Shown here piece after piece: positions 1 through 42,453 of a stretch of DNA of 64,000 nucleotides. The stretch is from NCBI GenBank assembly GCA_022410635.1, contig JAJVDF010000501.1:177445-241444 (forward strand), read 5' to 3'. The position numbers and the translations under genes are program-made. Position 1 is the stretch's first letter, and each line of letters opens with the position of its first letter. Below the pieces are notes generated by a model. The model searched no databases, was not told the origin of the DNA, and saw only the letters and a program-made list of their open reading frames with translations. The DNA comes from Tretioscincus oriximinensis (lineage: Eukaryota; Chordata; Lepidosauria; Squamata; Gymnophthalmidae).

Positions 1-29735
<29,735 letters not shown>

Positions 29736-30235
29736 GCTGGGAATTGATGAGGAACTTTCTGGAAGGATGGACCAACAGACTGGCATTTACTCAGACTCTG
29801 GGACTTGAAGAGGCAGGGATGGCATTTACGAGACATGGCCTTCTTCTACTTGGCTATATCATTTACAAGAGGCTGATCTTTTGATGGGAGGCTGCAGTGT
29901 GCAGCAAGACTGCAAAGGAAGGTGACCGTGGGTCCAGGGCTTCTAAGGAACTGATGANCATGATTATGAGGGCTTCTTCCCAAAAAAGAAGAAGCATGCT
30001 GGGACAAGTGTTGGAGAGAAACTCAGCATTGTCATCCTTTTTTGAGGAGTTCTTTTTGTCCACCTTATGCACCATTTCATACAGCTTTTGGTAAAAAAGA
30101 GGAAAAAAATCAAAGCAAAACAATTATTTTATCCCATCAGGATTCTTCACTCAGGTAGATTTGCTTCCTGCCAAGACCTTTCCTTTAATTGTTGTTGTTC
30201 GTGAATTCAGGTTTCCCAGACCGAGACCAAACCAT

Positions 30236-30375
30236 GCATTTCTTTCTTCCTTTTTTTATCTCTTTCACTTCTTTCCTTCCATCCTTAGATACCTTTTTAT
30301 CACTTTCTCCCCTCCCTTCTTTCCTTCCTTTCCTCCTTCCTCTTTTCTCCTTCCTACCCTCCTTTCTTTTTCCAT
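30236..30375. repeat. CT-rich low-complexity tract
   Basis: TTTC/CCTT-rich stretch, similar in composition to the one at 28741-28980, now on the 3' side of the last EBF4 exon. Confidence 0.85.
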
Positions 30376-31259
30376 GTCTTTGGTTGTACATAAAAAGAAA
30401 TGGATTGGCAAGAAGACAGATTTTTTTTTCTTTGCCCCAAGAAGCTATGCTGGAGGTGCTTCCAAAAAGCAAGCTGGTTTTCATTAGGTCTCTCCACCTC
30501 CCATTGCAGATCTTGCCAAAATGGAGCTTGCATTCTAGTTACAGGAAGAGAACCAGCATTTTCCAAACTGATCCTGTGTTTCTTGTTACACCTCCCCCTG
30601 CCCTGCAGCCTGAATCACAAAGAAACAAAGGGTGGGGTGAATCCTCCAGCAGTACACATTTGGGCACTAGAGGGGGAAACTGATACCTTGCTGTCAATGA
30701 AGGTTGTAGCCAAGCAGAATCCGATATTGCTGTCAGTTTCTCCATCAAAGGTGCATTACTGAAATGGCAAGTCACCATAAGCAGCTCTTGGGCTAGGCCA
30801 CCCACTTCTCCAAAAGGCTGTGTTCCATCCCACACGGTCAGGATGAATAGCAAAATCCGGGCAATACTCCTAAATATTATATTCTTGCCTTCATGCTCTT
30901 TCCAGACATTCCAGATGTTGAAATGCCACCCACAAATCCCAGGAGCTTTCCTCTTCACTTTCTTCTGCCTCACCCCATCAGTGGGAACATCATTGTCTTC
31001 AATTCCGGAAACCCAAAAAGGGCTAACTGAGCAAAACCCTTATTCATTGTATTTCCCCATGGACGAATGAGCAGCAGGAAACGTCCTCACAAGTATCCAG
31101 CTTCTGCTTAATATAAAACTTCTCATGCACACTTCTCATGGAACCCTGAATGCTCAAAAGCATGTGAAGGTTGCATTGCAGCTGCACTGTTTAAGTAAAC
31201 AGTGTGTAATCCAGTAAATCAAGTGCATCAGGCTGATGGAATCCCTCTCCAGTTTGACT

Positions 31260-31480
31260 AGCATTAAAAAGGAGTTAGACAAATTAATGGAGGCCAGAAG
31301 CATTAATGGCTGCTAGAATGGATGCTTATGGACTGCCTCTAGCTTGAAGAGAAAGGAAAGATGCCTCTAAAGACTATCTGCAGGGAATAAATAGGATTTG
31401 GCCTTCATGTTCTGCTTGAGATGCCCAGAAACAATTGGTGACCCAGGATGTTCTGGATGGGCTGTAGTTAGAGTTCTATA
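31260..31480 (+). mobile_element. CR1 3' end fragment
   Basis: GCTGCTAGAATGGATGCTTA, TGCTTGAGATGCCCAGAAAC and CCAGGATGTTCTGGATGGGC repeat the pattern of the fragments at 17230-17700. Confidence 0.75.
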
Positions 31481-32529
31481 TAAAAAAATAAGACTGGTCA
31501 GAGTTGCAGCTTTAATTACTCTGGTTAAAAAGAAACTTCAAATGTTTCAGGCATAAGTTGCACCTGTGAAAATTCATTTTAAAGCTGTAGCTCTGCTTTT
31601 TTATGGCAACTTTAACTATGTCCTGATTCAGCAGGACCTCTCTTAATTCATGGCGTACAGATGTCTAAGTCCTACCTCTGGCTTGTAGAGACAGGCAGAA
31701 TGCCTTTTTGACAGGAGCACGATGCCATTTGATGCTGGGACTTGCATATTCAGAAGGTCCATATTCTGAAATAAGGCACGGTGGAGCTATTCTCCTAGAA
31801 TAGTTAATCTGTTAGAATCAGGTCTGCATCTAAGGTGATGCAACTGGCGCAACATGCCAGAGCCTGTGGAAAAGGTGTTACGCTGGCAGTCCATAGCACC
31901 TGGAGTCGGGCCCACCCCACCTGCCCTTATTTCTCCCTAGGAAATTTTAAGGCCTTCTTTGAGGCTTTGATTGGCCCAGGAGCTGATTTTTCCTGTGCAG
32001 TGTATGTGGCGAACCGGTTCTAAAATATGTCAATTCTAAAAAGGCAGGTGCCACACCCCACTGTGCTGGATTGGGCACCAGTTTCCACTACATCAGGGCC
32101 TACAGGGTCCTATTACAGCCCTGATCAGAAAATTATTAAGTTATATAACTCTCTCAATTTACATAGAGAGAAACACATTTCCGGAGAAAAGGGGAGAGAT
32201 AAATGGAACCCACGAGACTCTAATTTTATTGGACTTACTCCTTGTGCGTAACGTCAACTAAGAGACACAGCTTCAAACTCCCTGGTTTCACAATCCTTGC
32301 TTCTCACCGATGCTTATAAATTTCACTATGTTTTAGACTGCATCTGTCTTGCCTTCCCTCAAAGGGTCCTTGGAATTTTCCCTGAATTTGCACTCAGAGA
32401 GTATGTGTGTAATATTTTCTCCCCATTTTGAATCTATTTCACAGATTGACAGGCTGTGGTGGAGATGGAACAACCACTAAGCCTGTTGAAAGAATAGAGC
32501 AGGCAAGCTTCTTGCCCTTCCTCCTCCTG

Positions 32530-32670
32530 GTATGTCCTTCTGCACTGGACATAGCATAGACAAATTTGGCACCCAAAATCACATCTTACAAACAGGACCT
32601 GGTAGTCTTGGACCAGAGTGTGATTTTGGATGCCAAAATTCAGTCTTTGTTATGTCCAGTCAGAATGTAC
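32530..32670. mobile_element. Palindromic element, about 140 bp
   Basis: ACTGGACATAGCATAGAC...CACCCAAAATCACA on the left is the imperfect reverse complement of TGTGATTTTGGATG...GTTATGTCCAGT on the right, with a loop of about 30 bases. Fits a foldback MITE. Confidence 0.75.
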
Positions 32671-34184
32671 AAAGAGGGGGACTTCTTTTTGAGGTCAACC
32701 ATCATACCTTTTGGGGGAAGTTAGTATATTTTGGACCATGATCATCTGGTGCATCATTGCTGAAATGTGTCTCTGAAGGCTAAGTACATTCATTCTTGAT
32801 CTTTGAATAATTTGGAGGCACCATATTGTCTCTGCAGCTCATGTAGAGATGACCTTGTTCCACACCATAAGCAATCTGTCCAGCTTGGAACAGATTACTT
32901 ATTCTAGTTCAGGGCATCCAATTCTATACTGGAATAACACAGGTGTAAATACAGTCTGTATGTGAACAGTACAGGAATCCAGAATTGAACTACACAATAC
33001 CTCAGGAGACACAGATCTTCATCCCATTTTCCAAAATAAAAGGCATACTTGGGGTTTGAGGTTGGAGGGTTCTTAAAAGGGAGGTTACAGCTGCAAAAAG
33101 ACAACAACCTTGATAGGCCTTCCCTACAAATACATTTTTCCCTTGGACTAAATTTGTTCTTGATTAACAATTGGACTGGGTAAAACAGTTCTGTCCCCAT
33201 CCCAGAAATTAGTTCTTTGCAAAAATTCTTAATCAGCCTTTGTATTGGCATTAAATGGCAAGGAAAAGCAGTAATCATCTCAATTTTGCACCAAGCTCCA
33301 CTTACCTAAACATTTGCACAGAGTACCGAATGCTGTTTATCTTTGCTTGCCGAAATTTGGAAGGTTGAAAACTTCAGGAAAGGACCAAGGAAGGAAGGGC
33401 TAACAAGCGATTGATAGGTCCTTGCTTAATAATTCAGCCTGAAAGATGCTTAAATTGACATTCCCTTGCTCATATCTACCCCAAAAGGTTGTGCCTTTTG
33501 ATATTCATTCAATCCCCGAAAAGACCCCCTCTCAAGGAGGTTGAGCAGTGGCCTTAAAGGGGTCCATTTTAATGGCAAAATAGCGATTCTTTTTAATTCA
33601 CAAATGGATTTTGAGTTGCTTTTTTAAAAAAAATTAAAAACCCATTTCTATTTTTCACATTTCAATTGTGCATTTTTAATAACTGCTAAGTAATCTCAAA
33701 TCCTTAAGTACTGCCAATAGTCTGGAGCCTTTTTGCATTCATTTTTTAAAAAAAAATACAATCCCACTTTGTTGTTGTTCTTTTAATTTGTACATTTTTG
33801 TGTAAAAAGAAAAAAATGTTCAAAAACAGGATCACAATTCAGCAGGATGTTTTCTTAGGCAAATCCTGTATAGCTGAACATCTGTTTTCTTCAGTAGTGG
33901 TCAGTGTCCAGGATCACACCCTGGAATAGCTGCTTGCTTTGTCAGGATGTTTCATTGAAGCCCGATTGCAGTGCAAAATCTCTTTTGGATCTGGTGACCA
34001 AATCAAGAGGGTTTGTCACATGATTCAGGCTTCAAAGAAGCCCAAGGAATCTCCATACAAGAGTAGCAGCAAAGAATTACATGTTGTCTTATGCCCCTGG
34101 ATTTTTAGGCATCTTCTTTCCACCTCCATTGGTTATTTTTATAGCATTATTTCCAAGTGGGAAGGAGAGGAACAATTTTTTGTA

Positions 34185-34190
34185 AATAAA
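34185..34190 (+). terminator. Candidate polyadenylation signal
   Basis: AATAAA in the repeat-free U-rich block that follows EBF4, 4.5 kb after the last stop. A second possibility is the unusual hexamer context around GATAAATATC near 34410. Neither is supported beyond position and motif. Confidence 0.25.
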
Positions 34191-36279
34191 AATTATTGGG
34201 GGAGGGGAGAAAGGCCCTGAAATTTGGGATCACAATCATCGCCTTGTCAGGGTTTGTTCTATGTGTATTTATCTTTGTCGTATGGAGGGTTATTCTCCTG
34301 TCTTATGTTTTCTTTGGTATTTTGTTTTGTTTCAAAATTCAAATTTTTATTTTATTTTTTACACTGTTCATTGTGTGTCCTGTGACGGCTGTTGTTCAAT
34401 AGCAATGTTGATAAATATCTGGCTGCACTGTTTTTCCATGTAAGCACATGTAAATGAACTTTGACCTCTATTTCTTAGGATACAGGCCCTAGAATATATA
34501 TATGTATATATACTTGCAACCATTGACCTTTCTCCTGAGAAAAATCCCTCTTTTAATTTGTGCTTGTCTTTCTGGATCAAAGGATGGAATATTCCTACCC
34601 ACTTTATCTTTGCATCTCAAAATCACTCTTCTAAGTGGATTCCCTGATTCAAGGGGAGCATTTCTGTAGAGTTCCAAAAGTCCTGGGAACTATGGTGGTC
34701 AGAATCCATAGACATTTCTAGAAGTACACAAAAAGCCTCTTTGTGGGTTATTCACCAAATCTTTGTGTTCTGATCAAATATGGATTTGTCCCATGTTCTA
34801 AAATGAAGTCCCAGGAATCCACACATAGAGCTTATGTGTGTGCCTTTAAGCATCCACCACTTACGTTGGAGTGGTTGGCACCCATTGAGAGTGGTGGAAT
34901 GGAGAGATTGAAAACAGTGGTAGCAGAGATCATAAATTACAGAGCTAGTGGTTGCATGGGCAACTTGATGGGTACCTCTAGGTAGTTTTCTTGCCTACTT
35001 TTAAAAAGAGGCTGGGACTTAACTTTCCTAGACAGTTTACTCTACCACTAAGCTATTGCCATTCCTTAGTTGTTGCAGTACTATAAGATTGAAATTCTTA
35101 AAAAAACTATTTTATGGATGTCTTAGTGTCTTCTATTTTTGTGGCTGTGGCACCATCTCAACATAGAAGGGCAGAGTTGGGATGTAACTAAATTGTGTCC
35201 TGTTTTTTTACTCTTTGATTGGGGAAACCCTGATAATAATGACACACATGAGCCCATGCAAAACTGATATCAGCAAAAGGGAGTGGAAGGATAGGGGGCG
35301 GTCAGGATCTGAGTTCAACCTTTGTTCTGGTTGCAACAAAGGAATGGCAGAAGCTTTGGCCAATCGCTGGCTTTGGTGAGTGGTGCCAAAGATGGAGATG
35401 TAGTTAAGTCCAGGAATGGGCCAGGACAAACAGCAGCTCCATCCACTCAGTACAGATAATACCTTACACCTTATCCTGGAATAGATTAGACCAGGATAGT
35501 TGGAGCACTTCTGGCTGTCAGCTGGCAGGCAGCCCAGATAACTACTGGCAAACACAGAATGCAAATACTGCAGAGAAGTCACGAAAAGCAAATGGAAGCT
35601 CTATGGGCTGAACAAGTTGGGTTTGAATCAGAAAAAGCTTCCAAATCCACACCCTAAAGAACTCATATTAGAATCATCAACACGTTAGTGTGGTTAGACA
35701 GACAAAAATTCATACACACCAAATCACAACAATATCTAAAGGCAAAACACAATAGCGAAGTCAGAAAACATAAGGCAAGTTCAGAAATTTACTGAGCTGG
35801 ATAATACAGAGAGAATGACAACTTTGTTTCCAGCAGGGGAGGAGGCAGCACACGTTCACTCCTTAAGAAGCTGCTATGCCTGTTTCTTCCTGTCAGGGGA
35901 GGGGTGCTTTCTGGCTACTCTCTCTGAGCTTCTGTGNATGCCAGAGGAGAGCCTTATCACACTGCTGCTTCATCACAAGCTCACATTGGCTTATAGCTTC
36001 TTCACTATCAAGCTCCTGGACAGCTGCCACTTCCAGCTCAGCCTCTTCTGAAGCATATTCGCCGCTTGCTTCTTAACTCAGCTTCAGCCACGATCTCATC
36101 ATTTGAGTCTACATCTAAATTAAGGCAAGGCATCACACCAGAAAGTTGAATGTGGAGACAGGTTCAGATTTAGATCAAACACAGTTGCATCTGCCCGTAT
36201 TAATTGAACATTTATGTGCTTCAAATAGGTGAAAGTGGAATACTAAGTTCTTATGGGGTATTCTATGAATGTGATGGAC

Positions 36280-36590
36280 AGAAGAGTTAGGAAAGGCAAT
36301 GGAGGGGTTTTTTTGTACCCTGAAGGTCATTGGACTATGAGATTTACTTCCAGGAGGGAAGTAGCTAGCAGTCTGGATGACTTTAAGATAGGAATAGACA
36401 AATTCATGGAAGCCAATTGTATCATTAGATACGAGCATGGATGTTTTAATCCTGCCTATGGAATGGAGCAACAGGCAGTATTCCTGAAATGCCATTTACA
36501 AGGAATTGAGAACCAGTGAAACTGACAGAATGCTGGACTAGACAGGCAGTTGCCTGATTCATGAGAGTCCTCTTCTGTCCTTATGATCGA
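36280..36590 (+). mobile_element. CR1 3' fragment
   Basis: TAGACAAATTCATGGAAGCC, the ATGGAATGGAGCAACAGGCA segment and AGAATGCTGGACTAGACAGG followed by CTTCTGTCCTTATG give a sense-orientation CR1 3' end. Confidence 0.8.
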
Positions 36591-37059
36591 CAAACAGTCA
36601 ATACAAATGCACAACATAGATACACTGACCATTTCTTTCCATCCACAGTTGCATCCACATTGGAAAGAAGCTGACAGATCAATACCCATCCTGTGCTTGT
36701 ACAAAGATGGTGCAAATGCTCACTTTATGTTTGAACACAGCTTACACATGACCACTTTGAAAAATTCAAAGAGCTTTTGCGCTTTGGAGTTTTTGAAAGT
36801 TCATTCAAATTTCATCAAGATGCAGTTTTTTGGCCCACTCTGATTAGCCACGGACAGGAAAGTTCTGCAGCTGCGAAATAGATGAGTTTAAATATTGTGG
36901 GAGAAATCATTCTGGAGATCAGAAGTGAAGTATGCTTCCAACCTTAATTCAAGAAAGGGGGAGAAAGATATTAAAGCAGGCCGCTCATGAGAATCTGGGA
37001 AACATTATTGCGACTGTGTTTTTTGGTGTCCAAGCAACCGCCTGAGTATTCACACATAT

Positions 37060-37220
37060 ACAAGCCCTCAAGGTACAATTCTGGGCACACCAATTTAAAA
37101 AAGACATTGACAAACTGGACTTAAGTTCAAAGGGGGCTACCAAGATGATGACTGGTTTGCAAGCCATGACCTGTGAGGAATAGTTAAAGGATCTAGTAAT
37201 GTCTAGCCAGAAAGAGAGAT
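37060..37220 (+). pseudogene. Relic of CR1 ORF2 C-terminus
   Basis: The + strand reads FWAHQFKKDIDKLDLSSKGA and then TKMMTGLQAM, the conserved end of the CR1-type polyprotein, interrupted by a stop soon after. A decayed LINE fragment. Confidence 0.7.
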
Positions 37221-37699
37221 CTGATTGGCTCTTGGTCTTAATAATAATCTGTATACTAATAACCTATGTCACAGCAATCACCACTCTATGTGACACAAGG
37301 AAACAAAGTTACTATCAATCACTTCAAACCGACGTGAGAGCACAGGGTGCAAAAGCCCACCCACTAAGCACCCACATTCTACTTCCCCCTATGTGCATAA
37401 GCCAGCCAGTTGCCCCACAGCCACCATGGCCCTAATCATCGCACACACTTTTAATCAACAATACACTGTAGGGGCAGGTTAGCAGGTGTGGCAAAAACAG
37501 GAGGGATAGCAAATGTTGGAGGTTGCCATGTCTTCTGTAGCCACCTTCACTGAAGATCCTCTGTGGTGGTGGTGGTGCAGGAAGGAAGAACAAGTGGAAA
37601 GTGAGCGAGTAGAACTCATGTCCACATTTGCGGGCTTTAATGATGATGATGATACACCAAAGTGCAGATCACATAGCTTTTGTTGCTTCCTCCACAACA

Positions 37700-37790
37700 G
37701 ATACCCTGTAAAGTAAACCTTTTGTAAGCCGCCCTGGACACCTTCGGGGGGAAGGGCGGGGTAAAAATCTTTAAATAAATAAAAAAATAA
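37700..37790 (+). mobile_element. Sauria-type SINE tail
   Basis: TTTTGTAAGCCGCCCTGGAC, CTTCGGGGGGAAGGGCGGGG and TAAAAATCTTTAAATAAATA form the best-preserved Bov-B-like SINE tail in the window. The upstream SINE head is not clear. Confidence 0.85.
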
Positions 37791-38240
37791 AAATAAAGTA
37801 GGTGGGACTGGCCCNGAATCACCCAGCTGACTTCATGGAGGAGTATGGAATTGAACCTGGAGACTACCAGATAAGAGTCCAGAAAGTGGACGAAGGGCCC
37901 TGCTGTCCACATTGTGATCCGGAGTGCAAAGGTCCTGGCATGGCCTGTACAAACTTAGAATGTGGATGGCAGGCTCTTTAGACCAGTACCTGAAACAGAA
38001 TGAAACCAAGTGCAGTCAGGCCTGAGAAGCTGCTCCAATCCAAAGGGATCAACCCTATTCTCAGTGGACTAGAAGCAACAGGAGGAAATTTCAAGGGACT
38101 TCTACGGATTAGGGCCCTTTCTTCACTAGGCTTTACTTGGATATGTATCTTTGAATGGAGACCGAGCATATTAAAAATAATGTTCTGATCTTGAGTGTGA
38201 TCAACCAGTGATTAGATTGCCGCAGCCAGGACTGTTCTCT

Positions 38241-38483
38241 CCAGTGACACAGAGGTTAAGAACAGGCCTTTCAACAGAGAGGTTGGTTGTTCAAGGCCCA
38301 GGTGTCTGCTGTGGTGAGGAGTGAGCGTCCTCTACTGGCTGTAGCCAACCTAATTGTTTGAAAGTGAGTAATCCCCATCACAATGTGATGGGGAAAATAA
38401 CGTGTAAGCCTTCAAGCAAAAAATAGCTTGTAAACCACTTTGAGTCCCTTGGAGTGAGAAAAATAGGGTGTAAAAGCCCACAT
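38241..38483 (+). mobile_element. Sauria-type SINE
   Basis: A-box-like AGAGGTTAAGAACAGGCC, B-box-like TTGTTCAAGGCCCA, body with CTACTGGCTGTAGCCAACCT and tail GTAAACCACTTTGAGTCCCT followed by TGGAGTGAGAAAAATAGGGT. Confidence 0.8.
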
Positions 38484-39059
38484 CTTTTTCTTCTTCTTTT
38501 GGTGAAATCTTTCAGCATAGGCTGCACAGTTGCCAGTCTGGGGTGGTTTGGTGAATCCTGCATTAAACAAGGATTCTGTGACTCTGAAGTTTCATTCACC
38601 TTCAATCAAGAAACACCACTATACCATATGAGACCAAGGCAAAACTGACAAAAAGGATGCAGAAAGACATTCTGTTGTGGGTGGTGGTGTTGGAATAGGA
38701 AATTGGTCTTTTGTGCACATACCTAGTAATTCAGTTTCAATCATTCATATCATTTGCATAGGACTAGAGGCAGTCTGGTTCAGATGCATACTAAGATCCC
38801 TGTACTTTAGAATAATGGTAGACCATATTCATCATTGGTCCTTTCTGTATTACACTTTGTTCTGCTCCAGGAAGTATCTTAGTGGCCTGTTGTCCATTTG
38901 TTATCTGACATAGTGCAGGTCACAACAGGAAAGGTTCTATCACAGAGTGGCATGTATGCATCCGGTTTTTAGACCCTTCCTGGAACAGAATAAAACCTAG
39001 TTGCAGAAAGGGCCACAGAAGGATCAGCTTTGTTTCCACTGGCACCCAGAAGGACTAGG

Positions 39060-39310
39060 AGCAATGGGATGAAACTGCAAGGAAGTAGATACAGATGAGA
39101 TAGCAGGAAAAAAAGCTTTCTGACAATAAGGGTGATAGATCAGTGGAATAGGTTGCCACAGGAGGGTGTTGTGTACTCCTTTACTGAAAGTCTTCAAATA
39201 CAGGCTCGACAGCCGTCTGTCTGGGGTGGCTTAGTGAATCTTTAATTGAGTAGGGGATGGACCCAATAACACTGGAGGTCCCTTCCAACTCTATGACTAC
39301 ANGGTTCCAT
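39060..39310 (+). mobile_element. CR1 3' end
   Basis: AATAGGTTGCCACAGGAGGG, GTCTGTCTGGGGTGGCTTAG and GGTCCCTTCCAACTCTATGA are the diagnostic CR1 3' segments. Parallel to the copy at 62165-62560. Confidence 0.85.
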
Positions 39311-39867
39311 GACCATGCTGTTTGGGTTAAGCAGTGGCGCATCCACAATTAAACCAGATTTAGATGTGCCTGGCCATGATTGAAAAGGGCATGCACTGAA
39401 TCTGCATTGTGTCACACGTTGTCTCCATTCTATTTAGGGTTATGCTCATTGAAGCCAGCCCCTCTCCCAACCAAGGCTTAGTCCTCCCCCTCCAATAGCT
39501 CTTCCTAAAATAGGCTCCTGATTTTAAAAATCGTAAGTTTTTAGAGCCTCCCAGCCCCTTGCACTTGCAAGGCCAGTAGATGAAACTGCAGTGACAGCAG
39601 CTAAGAAAGGCACTTCCTGACCCACTGCAATGGCAATGGTGGGGGTGCTAGTATCCCACCCTGGCCAGCTCAGGAGCAGAAGCACAGCAGGCAGAAATGC
39701 CACCTGCTCCTTGCAGCTATAGTGTTGGTGTGGCTGGCCCAGCTCTGGCTCGGGGAGCAGGAATGCAGCAGTCCAGTTAATCTGGGAGGAGTTACCACAA
39801 CCCAACATCTGGGATTACCAAGCCACATTGCAAGTACTGGAACCCTAGTTTTAAATGCTGTCCAGCC

Positions 39868-41695
39868 TGCTTAATAAAAACATAAGCGGAGCCTTGCTGA
39901 ATCGGGCCAGAGCCTAGCAAGTATAGCATTCTGTCTCACACAGTGGCTCACCAATAGCACTTGAACAGTCTGAAAAGAAGAAGGCAAAATGTGCACCTGT
40001 TCCTGATGCCCTACAAATGGTATTTCAGAAGTACTGCCTTTGCTCCATCCCAGCAGCAGCATGAAATGATCCACCCTAGTAGCTATTTATACCCTTGGTG
40101 TCCATAGACTTGTCTAATCCTGTCTTAAGGCTATCCAGACTGATAGCTACCACCACGTCTTCCGGAAGTAAATTCCAAAGGCCAATGACCCTCTGGGTGA
40201 AAAAATACGTTCCTTTGTCTGTTCTCACTCTTCTGCCCATCAGTTTCAAGGCATGCCCCCTTGACCTAGTGTTGAGCAATAAGAAAATAATATTTTTCTA
40301 TTCTCCTTATCCATTCCATGCATGATTTTATATACTTCAATCAGATTACCTCTCAAATACCATCTTTCAAGGCTGAAGAGGCCCAGACATTGCATAAGGG
40401 AGGTGCTTGACGCTGACTTCATAAGGAAGGTGCTCCAAACCCTTGATCATTCTTGTTGCCCTTTTCTGCACCTTCTCTAGTTCCACAATATCCCTCTTGA
40501 GACGTGGTGACCAGAACTGTACGCACTATTCCAAATGTGACCTCACCACAGATTTATAAAAACCCTAACAACACTTGCTGACTTGTTTTTGATTCCTTTC
40601 CTTATGATCCCCAACATTGAATTTGCTTTTTCTGCTGCTGCTGCACACTGGGTTGACACCTCCATTGAGCTGTCCATCAGCACCCCAAGATCCTTTTCCT
40701 GCTCAGTCACAGAAAGCTTGATTCCATCAGTTGGGGTTCTTTGCCCCAAAGTGCATGACTTTGCACTTACCTAAGTTGAAGTGCATTTGCCACTTTGTTG
40801 CCCACTCACCTAATTTCAATAGATTACTGTGAAGCTCCTTTCAATCACTTTCCGTTTTCACTACCCTGAACAGTTTAGTCTTCTCAGTGAATTTGGCTAT
40901 TTCACTATTTACCTCGGGATCCAGATTGTTTATGAATATATGGAAAAGCAGAGGTCCCAGTACTGAACCCTGGGGCACTCCACTTTTCACCTTGTCCCAC
41001 CCAGAGAACTGTCCATTCACCACTACCATCTGTCTTCTGTCCTTTATCAAGTTTCTAATCCAGGTCAAAGTCTGTCCTCTTATGACCGTGGAGCTCTTTT
41101 AGTAGTTTTTGATGAGGGACTTTATCAAAAGCCTTCTGAAAGTCTAGGTAGACAATATTAACTAGATCCACTTGTTTCATTCAGTAATGCATATTTCTCC
41201 ATGTGTTTAGTAATTTCATCCTTGATTATGATTTCCAACACTTTACCTTGATTGGTCTATAATTTCCAGGATCACCTGAGGATCCTTTTTTTTGGAGATT
41301 GGTGTTACATTTGCTACCCTCCAATCTACTGGCACAGTGCCTGATCTTAAGGAAAGATTAAATATTTTGGAAAGAAGTTCAGCAATTTCACATCTGAGTT
41401 CTTTAAGAATTCTGGGATGGATGCCACCTGGCCTCGTGGATTTATTGATGTTCAATTAATTAAGACTAGCAAGGACTTCCTTTCTTGTTATCTCTGTCCA
41501 GTTTAGTTCCTCTGCTCCTCTTCCTGTGAAAACTAAATCTGTTTTAGTTATATACCCTCTGTCCTCTTCAATGAAAACTGAGGCAAAAATTCATTTAACT
41601 TCTCTGCAATCTTTATGTCTTCCTTGATTATCCCCTTCTGTTCTTTGCTGTCTAGTGATCTGACTGCTTTCTGCTTAATGAAAATGTATGCTTCT
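39868..41695 (-). pseudogene. CR1-group LINE with decayed ORF2 reverse transcriptase
   Basis: Longest mobile element in the window, - strand, 5'-truncated. Pieces of ORF2 are readable in order: INKSTRPGGIHPRILKEL (41455 down), the reverse transcriptase core VKSGVPQGSVLGPLLFHIFI then NNLDPEV (about 41000-40900), LSVTEQEKDLGVLMDSSMEV (about 40720) and the end GRRVRTDKGTYFFTQRVIGL (about 40240). Frames are broken between them, and the catalytic Tyr/Phe-X-Asp-Asp block falls in the gap after NNLDPEV, where only a weak FTEKTKLF is seen. It ends at 39868 in the 3' end shared by most fragments in the window, which ties those fragments to a CR1/L3-type source. Confidence 0.9.
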
Positions 41696-41699
41696 ACAG

Positions 41700-42414
41700 C
41701 TAAATCAGATCAAACAAAACCAGATTGACTAATACAGACTTANAATCAACTGAGGTAAAATGTATAGTATGCATACTAGGAAGACTTAAAAGAAAAAAGA
41801 GCTTTGCTAGGATAACAACTCTGAATATGAATATTCTTGAAGCAGAACAAACCTAATGGTCAGTTGAAGACTTACAGGCACAGGATAGGTGATTGGTGGT
41901 GTAAAAACATGCACTGACTCCTGACTGGCAATGGTAAACTGAGGAAAAATACAGACAAAGCTAGAGTCACCACTAAGCAGGCTATGTCCTTAGAGTATTT
42001 CAGAAATACAATGTGTAGCCAAGTTTCTAGTCATTTGGGGGTAAATACACCATTTTAGCTTTAAGCCACAAGCTTCTGAGATCAGATCAAGACAATCAGA
42101 GTGCAGAAGAGATGTCCATAATTTTCCATGGTCTATCATTTTCCATGTTCTATCAGATGCTCAGGTTAATGCTCTAAGTTGGCAGGTGAATATTTAACTG
42201 GAAGAAGTAGAAATTATACATTTTTAGGTCAAAATTCCATGAAATGCAAAACAACAGTTGGCATGGAAAAAGTTAGTGCAAAAGCTTGTGTATAAGATGC
42301 AAGTCAACACTTGCAACAACACTAGTCAACAATAGCACTAGTTGACTGTGTCTTGTGGCAGTTTATAACTTAGTGTAGCTTTTAACAGCCTTGAAATTCC
42401 ACTGAGCTATTCAG

Positions 42415-42453
<39 letters not shown>

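Larger units (their letters stand above)
29736..34450 (+). other. Probable EBF4 3' UTR and 3' flank
   Basis: No ORF resembling a known protein. 29736-30130 and about 33560-34450 are free of recognised repeats and are plausible UTR. Between them lie CT-rich sequence (30236-30375), CR1 text near 31260-31480 and a palindromic element at 32530-32670. EBF-family 3' UTRs are several kb long. The true transcript end cannot be fixed here. Confidence 0.4.
34450..39060. other. Gene-poor flank with repeat fragments
   Basis: Holds a short (TA)n near 34493, CR1 pieces at 36280-36590 and 37060-37220, and SINE tails near 37700-37790. About 34650-36180 contains no repeat I can name and no ORF with recognisable protein features. 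Confidence 0.6.
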
